A DNA stretch of 64,000 nt, from assembly GCA_025766275.1 (NCBI GenBank), contig JAFKAC010000037.1, positions 248,001-312,000 on the forward strand, written 5' to 3'. Both the position numbers and the translations under genes were made by a program. Below, in pieces: positions 8,929 through 18,959 of the stretch. Within the stretch, counting starts at the first letter, position 1, and every line of letters starts with the position of its first letter. Below the pieces are notes generated by a model that was not told the origin of the DNA, searched no databases, and worked only from the letters and a program-made list of their open reading frames with translations. The DNA is from Lactarius indigo. Lineage: Eukaryota > Basidiomycota > Agaricomycetes > Russulales > Russulaceae.

Positions 8929-9382
8929 TGTAACGCCGTCACGACGTTAGCTCGACTTGAGCTTCGATAAGGCGACTTAGGGACTTAGCTAATCACGCTT
9001 CTAGGCGTATGGCTCGAAGGCAACTTCTAGATGTTCGAAGACACTAGTATAACTGAGGCACTCTGATCGAAACGGAAGAGGGACTTTGAGATGCAAAGAC
9101 AAGAAAGTGACGATTGAAGAAGACCAAGATGGCGTATCTTGGTCTTCCGCAGCTACCTTAAATACACAAAGAGCAGGCTTTCAAGCGCTGCTATGAGTCA
9201 CAGTAATGTAGCGTCCAACGTATCGCGTAAGTACCGTAATCCTAATACTACTACTACCTGTACTAGGATCGAGTCATCTCCCAATGCCTAACCCCTATCG
9301 TAAACTCCGAGTCCGTGACTAATATACCTTACCGCCGTAGCCACAACCGGTACAGTAAGGGGTCTGTACTAGAACCGTAACA
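8929..9382 (-). repeat. gypsy-1 5' LTR (454 bp)
   Basis: Same length and ends as the LTR at 1714-2167, with two differences in 454 positions. It is followed (plus strand) by CAAG, matching the CAAG before the other LTR. Confidence 0.95.
9119..9164 (-). promoter_or_regulatory. gypsy-1 LTR core promoter and start-site hairpin
   Basis: A TATTTAAG box (9164-9157) lies 34 nt upstream of ATCTTGGTCTTC (starting at 9130). The DNA 9119-9147 is a perfect 12-bp inverted repeat around a 5-nt loop (GAAGACCAAGAT / ATCTTGGTCTTC). The downstream arm would be the first bases of the RNA and is what pairs with the primer-binding site; the upstream arm duplicates the primer-binding-site sequence. Confidence 0.6.
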
Positions 9383-9493
9383 CAAGCCTAGTGCGGAGAC
9401 AAGTCACACACCGAACGTACAGGCACAGCGGAGAGTAGACACACGTGAGGACTTTATACAAGTCCAAAGGTCAGGTGATCACGCTGTGGCACG

Positions 9494-9588
9494 CTGAGTG
9501 GAGAACCAAGAGGACAAGTTAACATTGGAGAAGAGTAAGGGAAATACAAAGAAATGCGCACCTGAGTGGAGAACCAAGAGGACAAGTT
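9494..9588 (-). other. Duplicated 27-bp segment forming an intron-like unit in the solo LTR
   Basis: An identical 27-bp sequence occurs at 9494-9520 and 9562-9588. On the minus strand the first copy ends CACTCAG followed by GTGCGC, and 68 nt later the second copy ends CACTCAG, so 9561-9494 has a donor, a TTAAC branch-like site and a CAG acceptor. The motif TCTCCAATGT(T)AAC before the second copy is shared with the copia LTR at about 1186-1198. Confidence 0.5.
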
Positions 9589-10030
9589 GGTTCCACTCAG
9601 GACGCTACATGAGGGTTTATATACACTGCTGCGGCTGAGTTCGAATTACTATAGAACCTTGTTACTAAAGGTACATGTAATAGTGATGAGTCAGACGCTG
9701 ACACGTCGTATCTAATTATAGCATTATCTATTGTGCTGACTGATGCACAGTCATTAACGCTGACAGAACAATGACGTGTCCTTATCTATGAGTCACAACC
9801 CTATAACAACGTAGTCTAGAACTATCTAGAACCTTCCCTGCTTATCGTCCAATGAGAAACTACTATACTAATGAGGAAAGTGACCTAAAGAGGTAACATC
9901 CGATAAGGAAGTTACTATCCCAGGGTCACATGCTTGTGGGTGCACATGTTGGCACCACGTGACTAACCATCTTATCATATCTAATGATAAGGACTTGGAC
10001 GTTTGAGCACAACGTTGGAGACTCGTATCT

Positions 10031-11971
10031 TCACCAAATAAATCCGTAAAAATACAGAAAAATAAGGCAAAAATAAAGCGTCCATGACATTAGAATTGAT
10101 ACTATCCAGCGGTTGACGCTGGCCAACGGTGCGATGTCTGGATTATTGAGCATGCCTTTGATATACCTGGCATCTACTTCCACTATTAGGTTGTGCACGC
10201 CGACGATGAATATTTTGTAAGTGCACAGTGCCCTATAGAGGCCGTATAGTTCTAGCTTCGGTTGCGAAAAGCGGCGCTCTCGGTCGTTTAGCGGCAACGA
10301 GCCAAAGCGTGCGTAGTACCGCTTTTTCGGCATTGCTGGGTCGGCCTGGCAGAGGTAAAACCCTATGGCTATCGGTGAGGTGTCCACGGCCAGTATTACC
10401 GGTGAGTCGGATTGGTAGTCAATCGGCCGAAGCGCCGGCGAACTCAAGAGGGCCTGCTTTAAATCTTCTTGGGCCGCAACTTGCGCCGGTCCAAATTCGA
10501 ATAGAATGCCTTTGCGAGTGAGATTGATGAGCGAGTTGGCTCGTTTCGCAAAGTTTTGTATGAATATCCTGCACACTCCTACAGTGCTGAGGAATGCGCG
10601 AACTTCAGATAGGTCTTTGCATGGTCCCCAGTTAACGATCTTGTTCATGTGGGCCACCTCTGGTAGCCTTCCACGCGGTGTCCACCGGTGTCCAACTGCA
10701 GTTATTTCCTCTGCGCAAAGTATTGATTTTAGGCCGCTAAACGTGCCGCTGCAGTACTTGACTCGCTGGACTACTCGATTGAGTCCTTGGAAGTGCTCCC
10801 AGATAAATCGGTGGATGCCGGTATTTTCTAATATGCGTTCTTCAGTTCCGTCGGCTAGTTCGTACTGACCTGCCGGTCCACGAATCGGCACATCATCGAT
10901 GTAAGGAACCGTGACGTCTGGGATCTCTGGCTGCAATATGTATGTGACGTTGTTGTGAAATATCGGGACCAAGTTCGTCCATCCCATGGGTAAAGTGACC
11001 AGTCGCAGGGTGCCGAATGGTGATTGGAAGGTTGTTAAATCTTGTGATTCTGGTGATAAGCCTCGTTCATCGTAGCCGACATATAGGTCTAGCATGCCGC
11101 CGCATGCTCGGCCAGCGAAATGCTCGCCTATCTGATCAGTGAATGGGGTGATGCCAGCGTGCTTGATTGTAACTTTGTTAAGTGGCTCCAAGCTGTGGAC
11201 TATGCGCAGTGATTTTCCATCTTTCTTTACAACGCAGAACCACCGGGATTGGTATGAAGAATTCGATGGCTCGTATACACCGGTGTCGATCTTGCATTTT
11301 ATTAACTGGCAGACTTCGTCGTAGATTCCAGGTGGTATTGGTATGTTTCGCTGAGCCCAAGGCTTGTGCGGGATCGTAGGGATTTTGATTGGCGGAAAGA
11401 AGTCTTCGCAGAAGTGTCCACGCTCAGCATCTTCCCAGGCAAATGCTTTATTCTGGATGCACATGAATTTGTGCATCAGCTTGCGTTCTTCTGGTAATAA
11501 GAAGTTACCGGCGTGCACGAGGTCAAATTGCGTTTTGCGTTCGCTAGTATATTGGCCGGTCGGTCGGAACTCGCTTGGTTTAGTGGGTAGTGCCGGTAGG
11601 TCTTGTAGTGGGTTGCCGGTTATTTCGTGGACTATTCTGAACCGGCTTGGGAGTTCGGTTTCTATTGGTCTGATTTTGAGTGCTACAGGTTTGTATTTCT
11701 TGCCGAGGTATATTGCGGCCGGTGCTTTCGCGTTGGCGAAGGCGATGCTTTTGCCTTCCTGCCGGGCCGGCTGATCGCTGCTGTTAGATTCCGAGGTATT
11801 AAGGTAGGTGCTTAGGTTGGGGTTTTCTGAATCACATAGAGAAATGTACGCCGCTGCGATGTCTTGTTGCATGGTATCTGCCGGTAGTGGCGCACAAGCT
11901 TTGATTGTCGCTTCCTGACTTGACTGATTGAAATTTAATATTATTGCAAGCTCTCCTTGGTTTGTTACCAA
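10031..11971 (-). pseudogene. gypsy-2 Pol: reverse transcriptase and start of RNase H, truncated by insertion
   Basis: The frame is open to 10031, but the last codons (from about 10089) belong to the inserted solo LTR. The product carries an N-terminal linker and then a gypsy RT: WFCVVKKDGKSLRIVHSLEP, the FQSPFGTLRLVTLPMGWTN region and the catalytic VPYIDDVPIRG, followed by the thumb/connection region and the start of RNase H (VILAVDTSPIAIGFYLC, VEVDARYIKGMLNN). It ends at NRWIVSIL, where the TTAGA duplication and the solo LTR begin; the remainder is at 1639-1331. Pol lies in the -1 frame relative to gag-pro and begins right at the gag-pro TAA at 11983. YIDD instead of YMDD is usual in this gypsy group. 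There is no internal stop in the RT part. Confidence 0.88.
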
Positions 11972-11982
11972 ATCATTGATGC

Positions 11983-14769
11983 TTAAAAATCCGAGTCTTG
12001 CGATTGTCCACTTGTCTGCTTCTTTCTTCGCTCAGCAAATCGGTTGCTGCCGCGTGGTACCGTCGGCACCGTTGCCATTTTCCCGGTGTTCGGGTCGAGG
12101 ATCGTTATTGTCTGGTCTTTGTTCCGGTAGTTGCGCACCACGGATTGGGTCAGTATGTCGAATGGCCGCCCAAGTAGTATATCATAGGCTGGCGAGCGCA
12201 GTATGTGAACTTGTAGATAGAGGGTTATTTCGCCGACGTGGAATGGTACATTGCACGCCAGTCCTAGCGATTGATCTACACCGCCATTCGCCGAGATCAT
12301 GTTGAGCCGTATGCTCGGGTTGTAAGGGATCGCCAGTGCATTGCACACTTCTTCTGACATTGCGACTATTTGGCAGCCGGGATCTAAGATGGCCTCTATC
12401 TTTTCTGATCCATCGACTACTGGTAAGATCGTGTGTAGGGCATTTGATTTGGTCGTGACTTCGATCGTATTTTGCGATCCATCATCATCGGCCGGTCGCG
12501 CCTTTAGTAACACCTCATACGGGTCGGCTATTATTGTCGCGCCGGCCAGTGGAGTGCACTTGGCGATCAAGAATGCCGCCAGCATATGCGATTCTGTTGA
12601 TCGCTTCGGCTCCTCCTCGGTACTGTCTTCTACGCTTTCTTGGGCGTTAATGCAAGCAACGCGGCACTTTGTTGTTACTTCGTTGACCTGGGCCCGCAGT
12701 TCTGGTGCTAATGAGAGTAGTTCTCTTTGTATTACTGTTACTTCGGCTTCCATCATCCTTTCGTAGACTTTTCCTGCTGCCTTTTCGTCGTATATGGCTG
12801 TATTTGATGTATAAGCGCGCTCACTTTTGCGGTCGTTCGCCATATTTGTTGCCAGGGTCGGTCCTAGAGTAATCGGTTCTGCTTCTTGCGTTCTGGCGAA
12901 TGGATGTTCCTTTATTGTCGCCGCAACCTCAGTTGTTGCTTCTATCATCTTTTCTAGGTGTGGTGGTCGTTCCTTGCGATACGACTGGCTTTCTTGCTCT
13001 TCTTCTGAGTCTTCTTGCTGGATGCGGGCAGTCAGCATATGTTCGAACCTGGTCCTGGTCCTTCCGCCCATCCTTGGTATGAAGCCTCTTCGAAATGCAT
13101 ATACGCCTGCTTGTCCTGGTTCTGGGCATTCTTCTGCAAAGCAGACTGTTTTCGCTGTTCGCGCTTCTGCGGATGCTGTCGGCCTTGACATTTCAAGTAA
13201 CATTTGTGCCGCCGCTATTTGTCCTGGATTTTGCCTGTGGTATTCGTCTATGCGGTCGCGCAGCCATGCTCCAGTGATATGCTGAGGGACCACGGTGCCT
13301 GATGGTAGCATGATTTTCCCTTCTGCGCTACGCTTGCACTTGCCGAGTCACATATATTCGGCCACTACTTCGCACTCTTGCATGAAGTGTCCTGGCGTTC
13401 CACAGAAGTTGCACTTGGTGGTCGGTTCCCCTATCGGCCTAGGATTTCCGGCGTTTCAGGCCTTCTCGCTTGAGTTTTGGATTTCTAGCGCGTTTTTAAA
13501 CATTTCGCCTAGTATCACGACCGCGGTTGCTAGCGCGGTTTGGATCTCTGTCTTTATCTCTGTCGCCGGTGGGAGTGTCACACTTGCCGAAGTTATGCTA
13601 GAGATTGCGACCGGTGCTCGGCCCTGGAGTATGTAGCTTGCGGCATCATACAAGTCTTCTAATCTGTAGGGGTCTTGCTGGTTGTGGTCTGGCATCTTTA
13701 GCTGTAGCCTTTGCTTGACTTGTTGTTCCATATCCAGCTGTAATCCTCGCATGAACGCTCTGGTCTGCTCGGCCTGCGACATTCTGTTTTTGCCGATCAA
13801 GTATTTGGAGATTACTTTGAATTGTCGGTAGTATTCGCCGAGTTCCAGTTCTGAGACTATGCCGATGCGGGCACGCTGTCCTACGAGCGTATCCAGGTGT
13901 AGGATTGTATGAATGTCTTCCGAGGATCCGGGGTATAGCTTGTAGATCTCGGCTTTGTATTCTTTGTATGTTTTTGTTACATCCGTTAACGCATCGCTTG
14001 TCTTCCATACTCTTTCGGTCGTGGCTGTCGTAAGGTATTTGAGTGTGCCACTTTTCTTATCTGCGTTGGTTGTTACTGTGTGCCTATTGTATAGGGCCTC
14101 CACTTCTGCAAAATATCGGCCGAGCTCTTCTGGGTGCTCGCCATCAAAACTAGGTGCTGACCGCTCACCTCTTCCGGGTAAATCTGCAAGGGGCATTCTT
14201 CTGATGTTGACCGCTGCTGCGGGGACGGGCTGGTTTATTCTTGCTGGTGGTAGTCTTGGGGCCGGTTGCGGTACGGCCTGTGTTTGAGTTGGGTTCTGGT
14301 TTATTGGGGGTACTACGGGGTTTATCGCTGTGTTGCTTTGCTGAGGCGGCGCCAATTGCGCTCGTTGGTTACTACTGCCGGGCTGCCGGTTATTATCTTC
14401 TGTCGCTGATGCTGTGGTGTTTGCTGGTTGGTTAACACTTTGATCGGCTGCTTCCTGTTCTTCAGCCGATAACGCTTCCGCCTGCTGTTGTTGTGCTAGG
14501 ATTTTCGCTCTTGATCTTGTTGTTGCGCCGTGGCATGCGGGTAACGGAGCCGAGTGACTTGACAGGATGAGGTCGACTTCCTTTTCGCTATTAGTTTCTT
14601 CTTGTCCCAAGTGACTAGGTGAGGGGTCACTTTGTTCGCTACTAAGGCTGCTAAGGGGTGTTAGGTCTTCGGGGCTAGGATAGCTTCCTGGAATTGATTG
14701 AGTCAGGTCGTATCCGGCCGCAATTAATTCTTCTAGTAGGCTTCGCTGTTCTCGCCTTCTCGGCAGTAT
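11983..14769 (-). pseudogene. gypsy-2 Gag-protease polyprotein (two nonsense codons, start codon lost)
   Basis: One frame carries Gag (capsid-like block with SFDGEHPEELGRYFAEVEAL), a zinc knuckle CNFCGTPGHFMQEC at about 13380-13420, and a protease with LDPGCQIVAMSEEV and DILLGRPFDIL. Asp-Pro-Gly replaces the usual Asp-Ser/Thr-Gly at the protease active site, as in a known group of basidiomycete elements. TGA at 13456-13458 and TGA at 13348-13350 interrupt the frame; both are in phase and both fit CGA (Arg) changed to TGA, the second at the conserved EYIRxGKCKR-type position. The open frame reaches back to about 14778 with no ATG; ATA at 14769-14767, followed by LPRRRE, is a likely mutated start. 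Dead as it stands. Confidence 0.85.
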
Positions 14770-14833
14770 GTTAGTTATTTAATGCACACGCAAACCTTCT
14801 ATATTCCAACTTCCCCACGTTGGCCACCAGAAA

Positions 14834-15661
14834 TGATACCCTAAACTGTCGCTAGACACAAGAACGACCGGTAAAGGAGTAATATTGGGTTCGAGAAGTC
14901 GGGGAATATAGGACCGATAATCCGGCCGATGGCAACTTTAACCGAAGGCGCACCGACGCGGGACCGAACGAGCCGAAGCCAACCAAGGTGAGAGCAATGT
15001 AGTCTTAACGCAACGCAGGGCTGCGAATAGCCAAGGTATAGCCAAATACACACACACGGGTGCTCTGCAAAATCAAAATAGAATAGATGTCATAGATAAT
15101 CGAATAGTAGAATATGAGCGTATGAATAGAATGAAGTCGCTATGGGCTCCCCGAAGGTTGCTGCTGTAGTACCTGTGGTATAGAGCTATTTATATGCTGC
15201 TGCTCGCCGACCGAATCCGCACCTCACCGCTTTTCCCTTGCTGACCGTCCATCTTACTCTCCTGCCTTAAACCCACACCGGTCTGATCTGCTCTTCTCTG
15301 GGGTGTTGCCTTACCAACTCTAGGTGCTGCTTTGCCTATTCACGCCATGGCCGCGCCTGTGATTCTGCTCGGCCGCTCCAGTATGTCGCTATTCGCCATG
15401 TTGGCCCTGATCGGTTTCTGGGGCTTTCACGTGTACCGCGCTAATATCAGCACCGTCCCGTACCCCGCACTGGGGCCGCACCCGTGATTACAGCAGTAGG
15501 CCACCATTCACATATGCGGCTAGAATCTTCGGGCATCTCGGCCCATCACCACGGGCCGCTCTTCCCGCCGCCGAGAGTGACCGATCGCAATACTCTAGAT
15601 GGGCCGGTCGGGCCGGTCTGCCGCATATTGTTGTATTAGCTTAGATCTGTGAAAATTAACA
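14834..15661 (-). repeat. gypsy-2 5' LTR (about 828 bp)
   Basis: On the minus strand it begins TGTTAATTTTCACAG at 15661 and ends GTATCA at 14834. It is followed after a few bases by GGTGGCCAACGTGG, which would be the tRNA-type primer-binding region, then the gag leader. An ATATAAATAG promoter-like box sits near 15190. No matching 3' LTR is in the window, so the ends rest on TG/CA termini and context. Confidence 0.7.
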
Positions 15662-15687
15662 CTTAGCAGCGCGCCGGGTGTATCAGC

Positions 15688-15902
15688 GGGCCAAGTAATG
15701 GTCCCACATTTGACCACCATGGTCAAACGCGGGTCAAGTAATGGTCCCGCATTTGACCATCATGGTCAAATGTGGGCCAAGTAATGGTCCCGCATTTGAC
15801 CACCATGGTCAAACGTGGGCCAAGTAACGGCCCCACGTTTGACCATCATGGTCAAATGTGGGCCAAGTAATGGTCCCACATTTGTCCATGGTGGTCAAAT
15901 GA
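15688..15902. repeat. Five tandem copies of a 43-bp palindromic repeat
   Basis: Five consecutive 43-bp units begin GGGCCAAGTAATGG (variants in two). Each includes a dyad; in units 2 and 4 it is TTTGACCATCATGGTCAAA, a 9-bp perfect inverted repeat with a 1-nt centre. The array ends 26 bp from the gypsy-2 LTR and lies about 100 bp inside the primer-binding site of the LTR at 16017, so it is probably internal sequence of that truncated element. Confidence 0.8.
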
Positions 15903-16003
15903 AGAGTCATTATTTGGATATACATGGTAACCCTAAGTCAAATTTCCAATCAGAACCCACTGTGAACCATGAACCTAGTTATAATTCGTCCATATATAAT
16001 GAA

Positions 16004-16014
16004 ATCTTGGTCTT
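16004..16014 (-). other. Primer-binding site beside the LTR at 16017
   Basis: The minus strand reads AAGACCAAGAT, identical to the gypsy-1 site and again two bases inside the LTR edge. It shows that this is a truncated element (LTR plus the start of internal DNA), not a solo LTR. Confidence 0.65.
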
Positions 16015-16016
16015 AA

Positions 16017-16571
16017 TGTAACGCCATCACAGCGTTAGCTCAACTTGAGCTCAGTAGAGGTGGTAACAACTTAGCAGTTAGTCACAACGATGCGGAGGTC
16101 CGTGCCCCTGCCTTCAGTGAATACGCGAAGGTACACCGGCAGGCCTTGCTATCCTTTATGAATGTGTCTGAGAAATATGGGACAGAGTCAAAGAATGAGG
16201 AGAAAGAGAAGTCAAGTGACGATTCAAGAAGACCAAGATGGCGTATCTTGGTCTTCGCAGACTATCTTAAATACAAGTCAAGCAGGCTTTCAAGCACTGC
16301 TATGAGTCACAGTAAGGTAGCATCCAACATATCGCAGAAACATCGCAAACACTAATACTACTAGTACCTGTACTAGTATCGAGTCACCAAGGCACCGCTC
16401 AGTCAGCTATCATACACAATCGCCTATCGCACTGTTGCATCCCTATCGTAGAGGCCTAAGGCCGAGAGTCTGTGACTAATCTACCTTACTGCCATAGTCA
16501 CAACCAGTACAGTAAGGGTTCATATACAGTCAAGTCGCGTATTATTGGTCAAGATCGGGCCAAACGTAACA
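16017..16571 (-). repeat. Diverged relative of the gypsy-1 LTR (about 555 bp)
   Basis: Begins TGTAACGCC and ends ACGTAACA on the plus strand. It shares blocks with the gypsy-1 LTR, including the 12-bp start-site inverted repeat (GAAGACCAAGAT / ATCTTGGTCTTC), the TATTTAAG box 34 nt upstream of it and the distal CACAACC-GTACAGTAAGGG stretch. Other parts are diverged or longer, so it is a different family. The internal side is cut off by the gypsy-2 LTR. Confidence 0.75.
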
Positions 16572-18244
16572 ACATAGTTGGTGATGAATCTGTTGGCTTT
16601 GAGAACGTCAGTATCAGAGTTTCATTGTAATACTGAGTGAGATAATAAAGCCAGCATTAATCCATTCGACTACAGAGCAAACTCTGCAGACTTTGGTCTT
16701 TGGAGACTACCATAGTCTATGCCAAAAGAACTGCTCAACCGTGTCAACTTCAGACAGTGGGCCAAGTCTGTGTACTCCTCTAGAGTACAATACTGGGTCT
16801 GTTATGAACCAGGGCGCCTTCCAGGGTTTGATCGCTGTGTCTCATAACAAATCTGTTCTTCCATAGGAGATACAGATAGTATGAGTGCGCCACCACTGGA
16901 TGCTACTTCATCAAGAAGTGCAACAGCAAGCCCTGTAACAGGGCCCATAACCTGTTGCGCAGCAAAAGCCTTACAGGTAAAGCGCAGCACGCAGGAGGGA
17001 CGTTCTCACCTTTGCAGTAGGTTGAGAGACTGTTGTAGAGGGGAGAGTGTGCACAAGTGAAGAGGGGTGAAGTTCTGTATTCGCCTCCCTCCCCATAGGA
17101 GGATATTTATGCTCTATGGCCCCACCATGTCCATTTGCGCAAAAGTGATGAGTAAAGGCATCCACAATATCACATTTTTACACATGCCTGATGTGTTTCG
17201 CACTTCTGAGACAGTCATGAGACTTCTCCTCATCACCAGACATGATACGCCCACTACCATATGTATCCTGACTTGCCTATTATGGTAAACATAGTACTGT
17301 AATGTCGTAACTGCTATAGATAAGGTCCTTATGTACTTATCACGTTTCAACAGGAATGAACGGGTAAGACAGAGAAACCTGAGGAAAAGCACACAGTTGT
17401 TCTACTGACCTAGTTAGGTGTTGTGCTGGAAATCCACTTTGGAATGTTACAAATACGTTTGATGGTAGAAAAAGAGGTGCCAACATGAACCAATACGACC
17501 GAGTTGCCTGAGATTGGTTGAATAACTGGGGGCGCAGATGGTCAAGTGATGATATAGCAGGATCCAAATCAATAGACCCCTTCAACAAATACACAAGGGG
17601 CAGACTTAAAAGTTTACTAGCGGGGTTCATGATTAAGTCAGAAAAAAAATGTTTTTAAAATTAGTTATGTCACAAGAATCAGGTTATAAAATAGTTGTCC
17701 CAACATATCGCTCGGCAGCATTGCCATCAAGGTCTTGATCAAGGTTGCCATCCCCTCTCCCTTCCCTTCCGAAAACCCTCAATGATGGTCTGTCATCACA
17801 TATCCAGTGACCTGAAAGAGATGGCTCTTTCCATGTCTCTTCAAGGTGTTCATGATTGGATATCTGTGAATACACATGTGTCAGTGAACAGTCACTCAAG
17901 CAGTTGTGCAGCTTGCCCAAGGGTTTTGGCAGGTATGGGTACAGAATTTGTGACCCTCATGAAACCCTTACCTAATGTCACAGGTCACAGGTTTCGCTGG
18001 GCACACAGGTTGCCGGACTGGGTGATGCTGCAATGTGTCAACATGTCAACAACCACCACAGCAGCATTCACATCCAATGCAGTCCTCGTCAACTGCATTC
18101 ATTTGGTCCAGGAAACCCTCAAGAAGCTACTAGGCTAAGTGGTCTTGCCATATCAATTTAGCTGACTTTTAGCTAACTACAATATTGTGTTTTTGTTTTT
18201 GTTTTTTTACTTTCTAGGTTTAAACACGCTCTCTGGGTGCCACG
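16572..18244. other. No recognisable gene
   Basis: Short open frames only. Some minus-strand stretches (for example 16802-16990 and 17684-17920) read as protein-like but match nothing I know and are broken by stops. Probably decayed transposon sequence. Confidence 0.4.
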
Positions 18245-18545
18245 ACATCACAACACCAACATGGTGCCACGACTCGACATCACCACGACACCATGACACA
18301 GACGCAGCGCTGACACCACAACATCAATATGGTGCCACAACACCATGATATCAACATGGTGCCGTGACACCACAACTCTGACACGGTGCCCTGGCACCAT
18401 GACACTGACATGGTGCCACAACACCATGACACTGACATGGTGCCACAACACCACGATACCAATGCAGTGCTGTGATGCCACGGCAGCAACATGGTGCCAC
18501 AACCCCGTAATATCGATACAGCGCTGCTACACCCACGACACCAAC
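18245..18545. repeat. 27-bp minisatellite, about 10-11 imperfect copies
   Basis: The unit is close to ATGGTGCCACAACACCAT plus GACACTGAC. Each contains a short ATGGTG/CACCAT inverted repeat. The unit is a multiple of three, so several frames on the minus strand stay open through it; no start context or flanking coding sequence supports a gene. Confidence 0.85.
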
Positions 18546-18959
18546 ACGGCTTGCAAGCCTCACCCACAACGCTATGGCCTTCTTAGATTACAACTATTAG
18601 TGTAGTACAGTAACTAAATATACACTAGTCCCGTCGGACACATGAAAAGGTAATTTTCACCATGTGGCCTGAGGTATCATAGTCATATCATCCCATTGCA
18701 CGGCAAGCACAACTTAGAACTGAAAGTGATAAGTATAATTTTATTCATTTATTTGTATTTATAACATTTATTTTCTGTGGGAAAAAAGACCGGCATGGGT
18801 CGTTTAAACCCCGGTACCACTGTACTCAAAATGGAAGGGGCCTATTGATTTGGATCCCGCTGTAAATGAGGAATGTGAACCGTGTGAACTACTGATCGAG
18901 AGCGGGATCGATTTGATCAACGGTTTTGTTTCCGACGATCCAACATGCGCAACAAGCGC

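Larger units (their letters stand above)
1714..9382 (-). mobile_element. Chromodomain Ty3/gypsy element 'gypsy-1' (Tf1/sushi-like), near-complete
   Basis: The 7669-bp element has two 454-bp LTRs (1714-2167, 8929-9382) and a 4-bp CAAG duplication at 1710-1713 and 9383-9386. Minus-strand order: LTR, self-priming PBS, Gag with zinc knuckle, a -1 frame change, protease-RT-RNase H-integrase-chromodomain, a further ORF, polypurine tract, LTR. The two LTRs differ only at two positions, so insertion is recent. Two in-frame TGA codons interrupt pol. The chromodomain places it among chromoviruses; the primer arrangement resembles the Tf1/sushi branch. Confidence 0.93.
1640..10089 (-). mobile_element. 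Solo LTR (about 777 bp, probably copia-type), split by gypsy-1
   Basis: Sequence TGTAGCGG at 1640 and CCATGACA ending at 10089 give TG...CA termini, flanked on both sides by TTAGA (1635-1639 and 10090-10094), a 5-bp target-site duplication. Removing gypsy-1 (1714-9386 with one CAAG) leaves 777 bp without coding sequence. On the minus strand there is a TATATAAAC promoter-like box near 9612-9620 and an intron-like repeat pair just downstream, as in the copia LTR at 720. I infer a copia-family solo LTR formed by LTR-LTR recombination, inserted into gypsy-2. Confidence 0.75.
1331..15661 (-). mobile_element. Ty3/gypsy element 'gypsy-2', split by nested insertions and decayed
   Basis: The minus-strand order is LTR (15661-14834), gag-pro with zinc knuckle and protease (14769-11983), pol with RT and the start of RNase H (11971-10095), a gap filled by the solo LTR and gypsy-1, and then the rest of RNase H (1639-1331). 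Reading across the 10089/1640 boundary restores a continuous reading frame with one copy of TTAGA. The 3' end is lost at the copia element. It is dead: two nonsense codons, no AUG for gag and no integrase in the window. Confidence 0.85.

Noticed and set aside
11975..12000. Canonical slippery heptamer between gypsy-2 gag-pro and pol
   Set aside because: The sequence around GAT TTT TAA does not fit X XXY YYZ in the gag-pro phase; only a P-site slip at the stop would work, so no site was annotated.
16017..16571. Solo LTR
   Set aside because: A primer-binding site and about 350 bp of possible internal DNA lie next to it, so it is a truncated element.
18248..18605. Several open frames through the 27-bp minisatellite
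   Set aside because: They exist only because the unit is a multiple of three without stops; no start, introns or paralogue.
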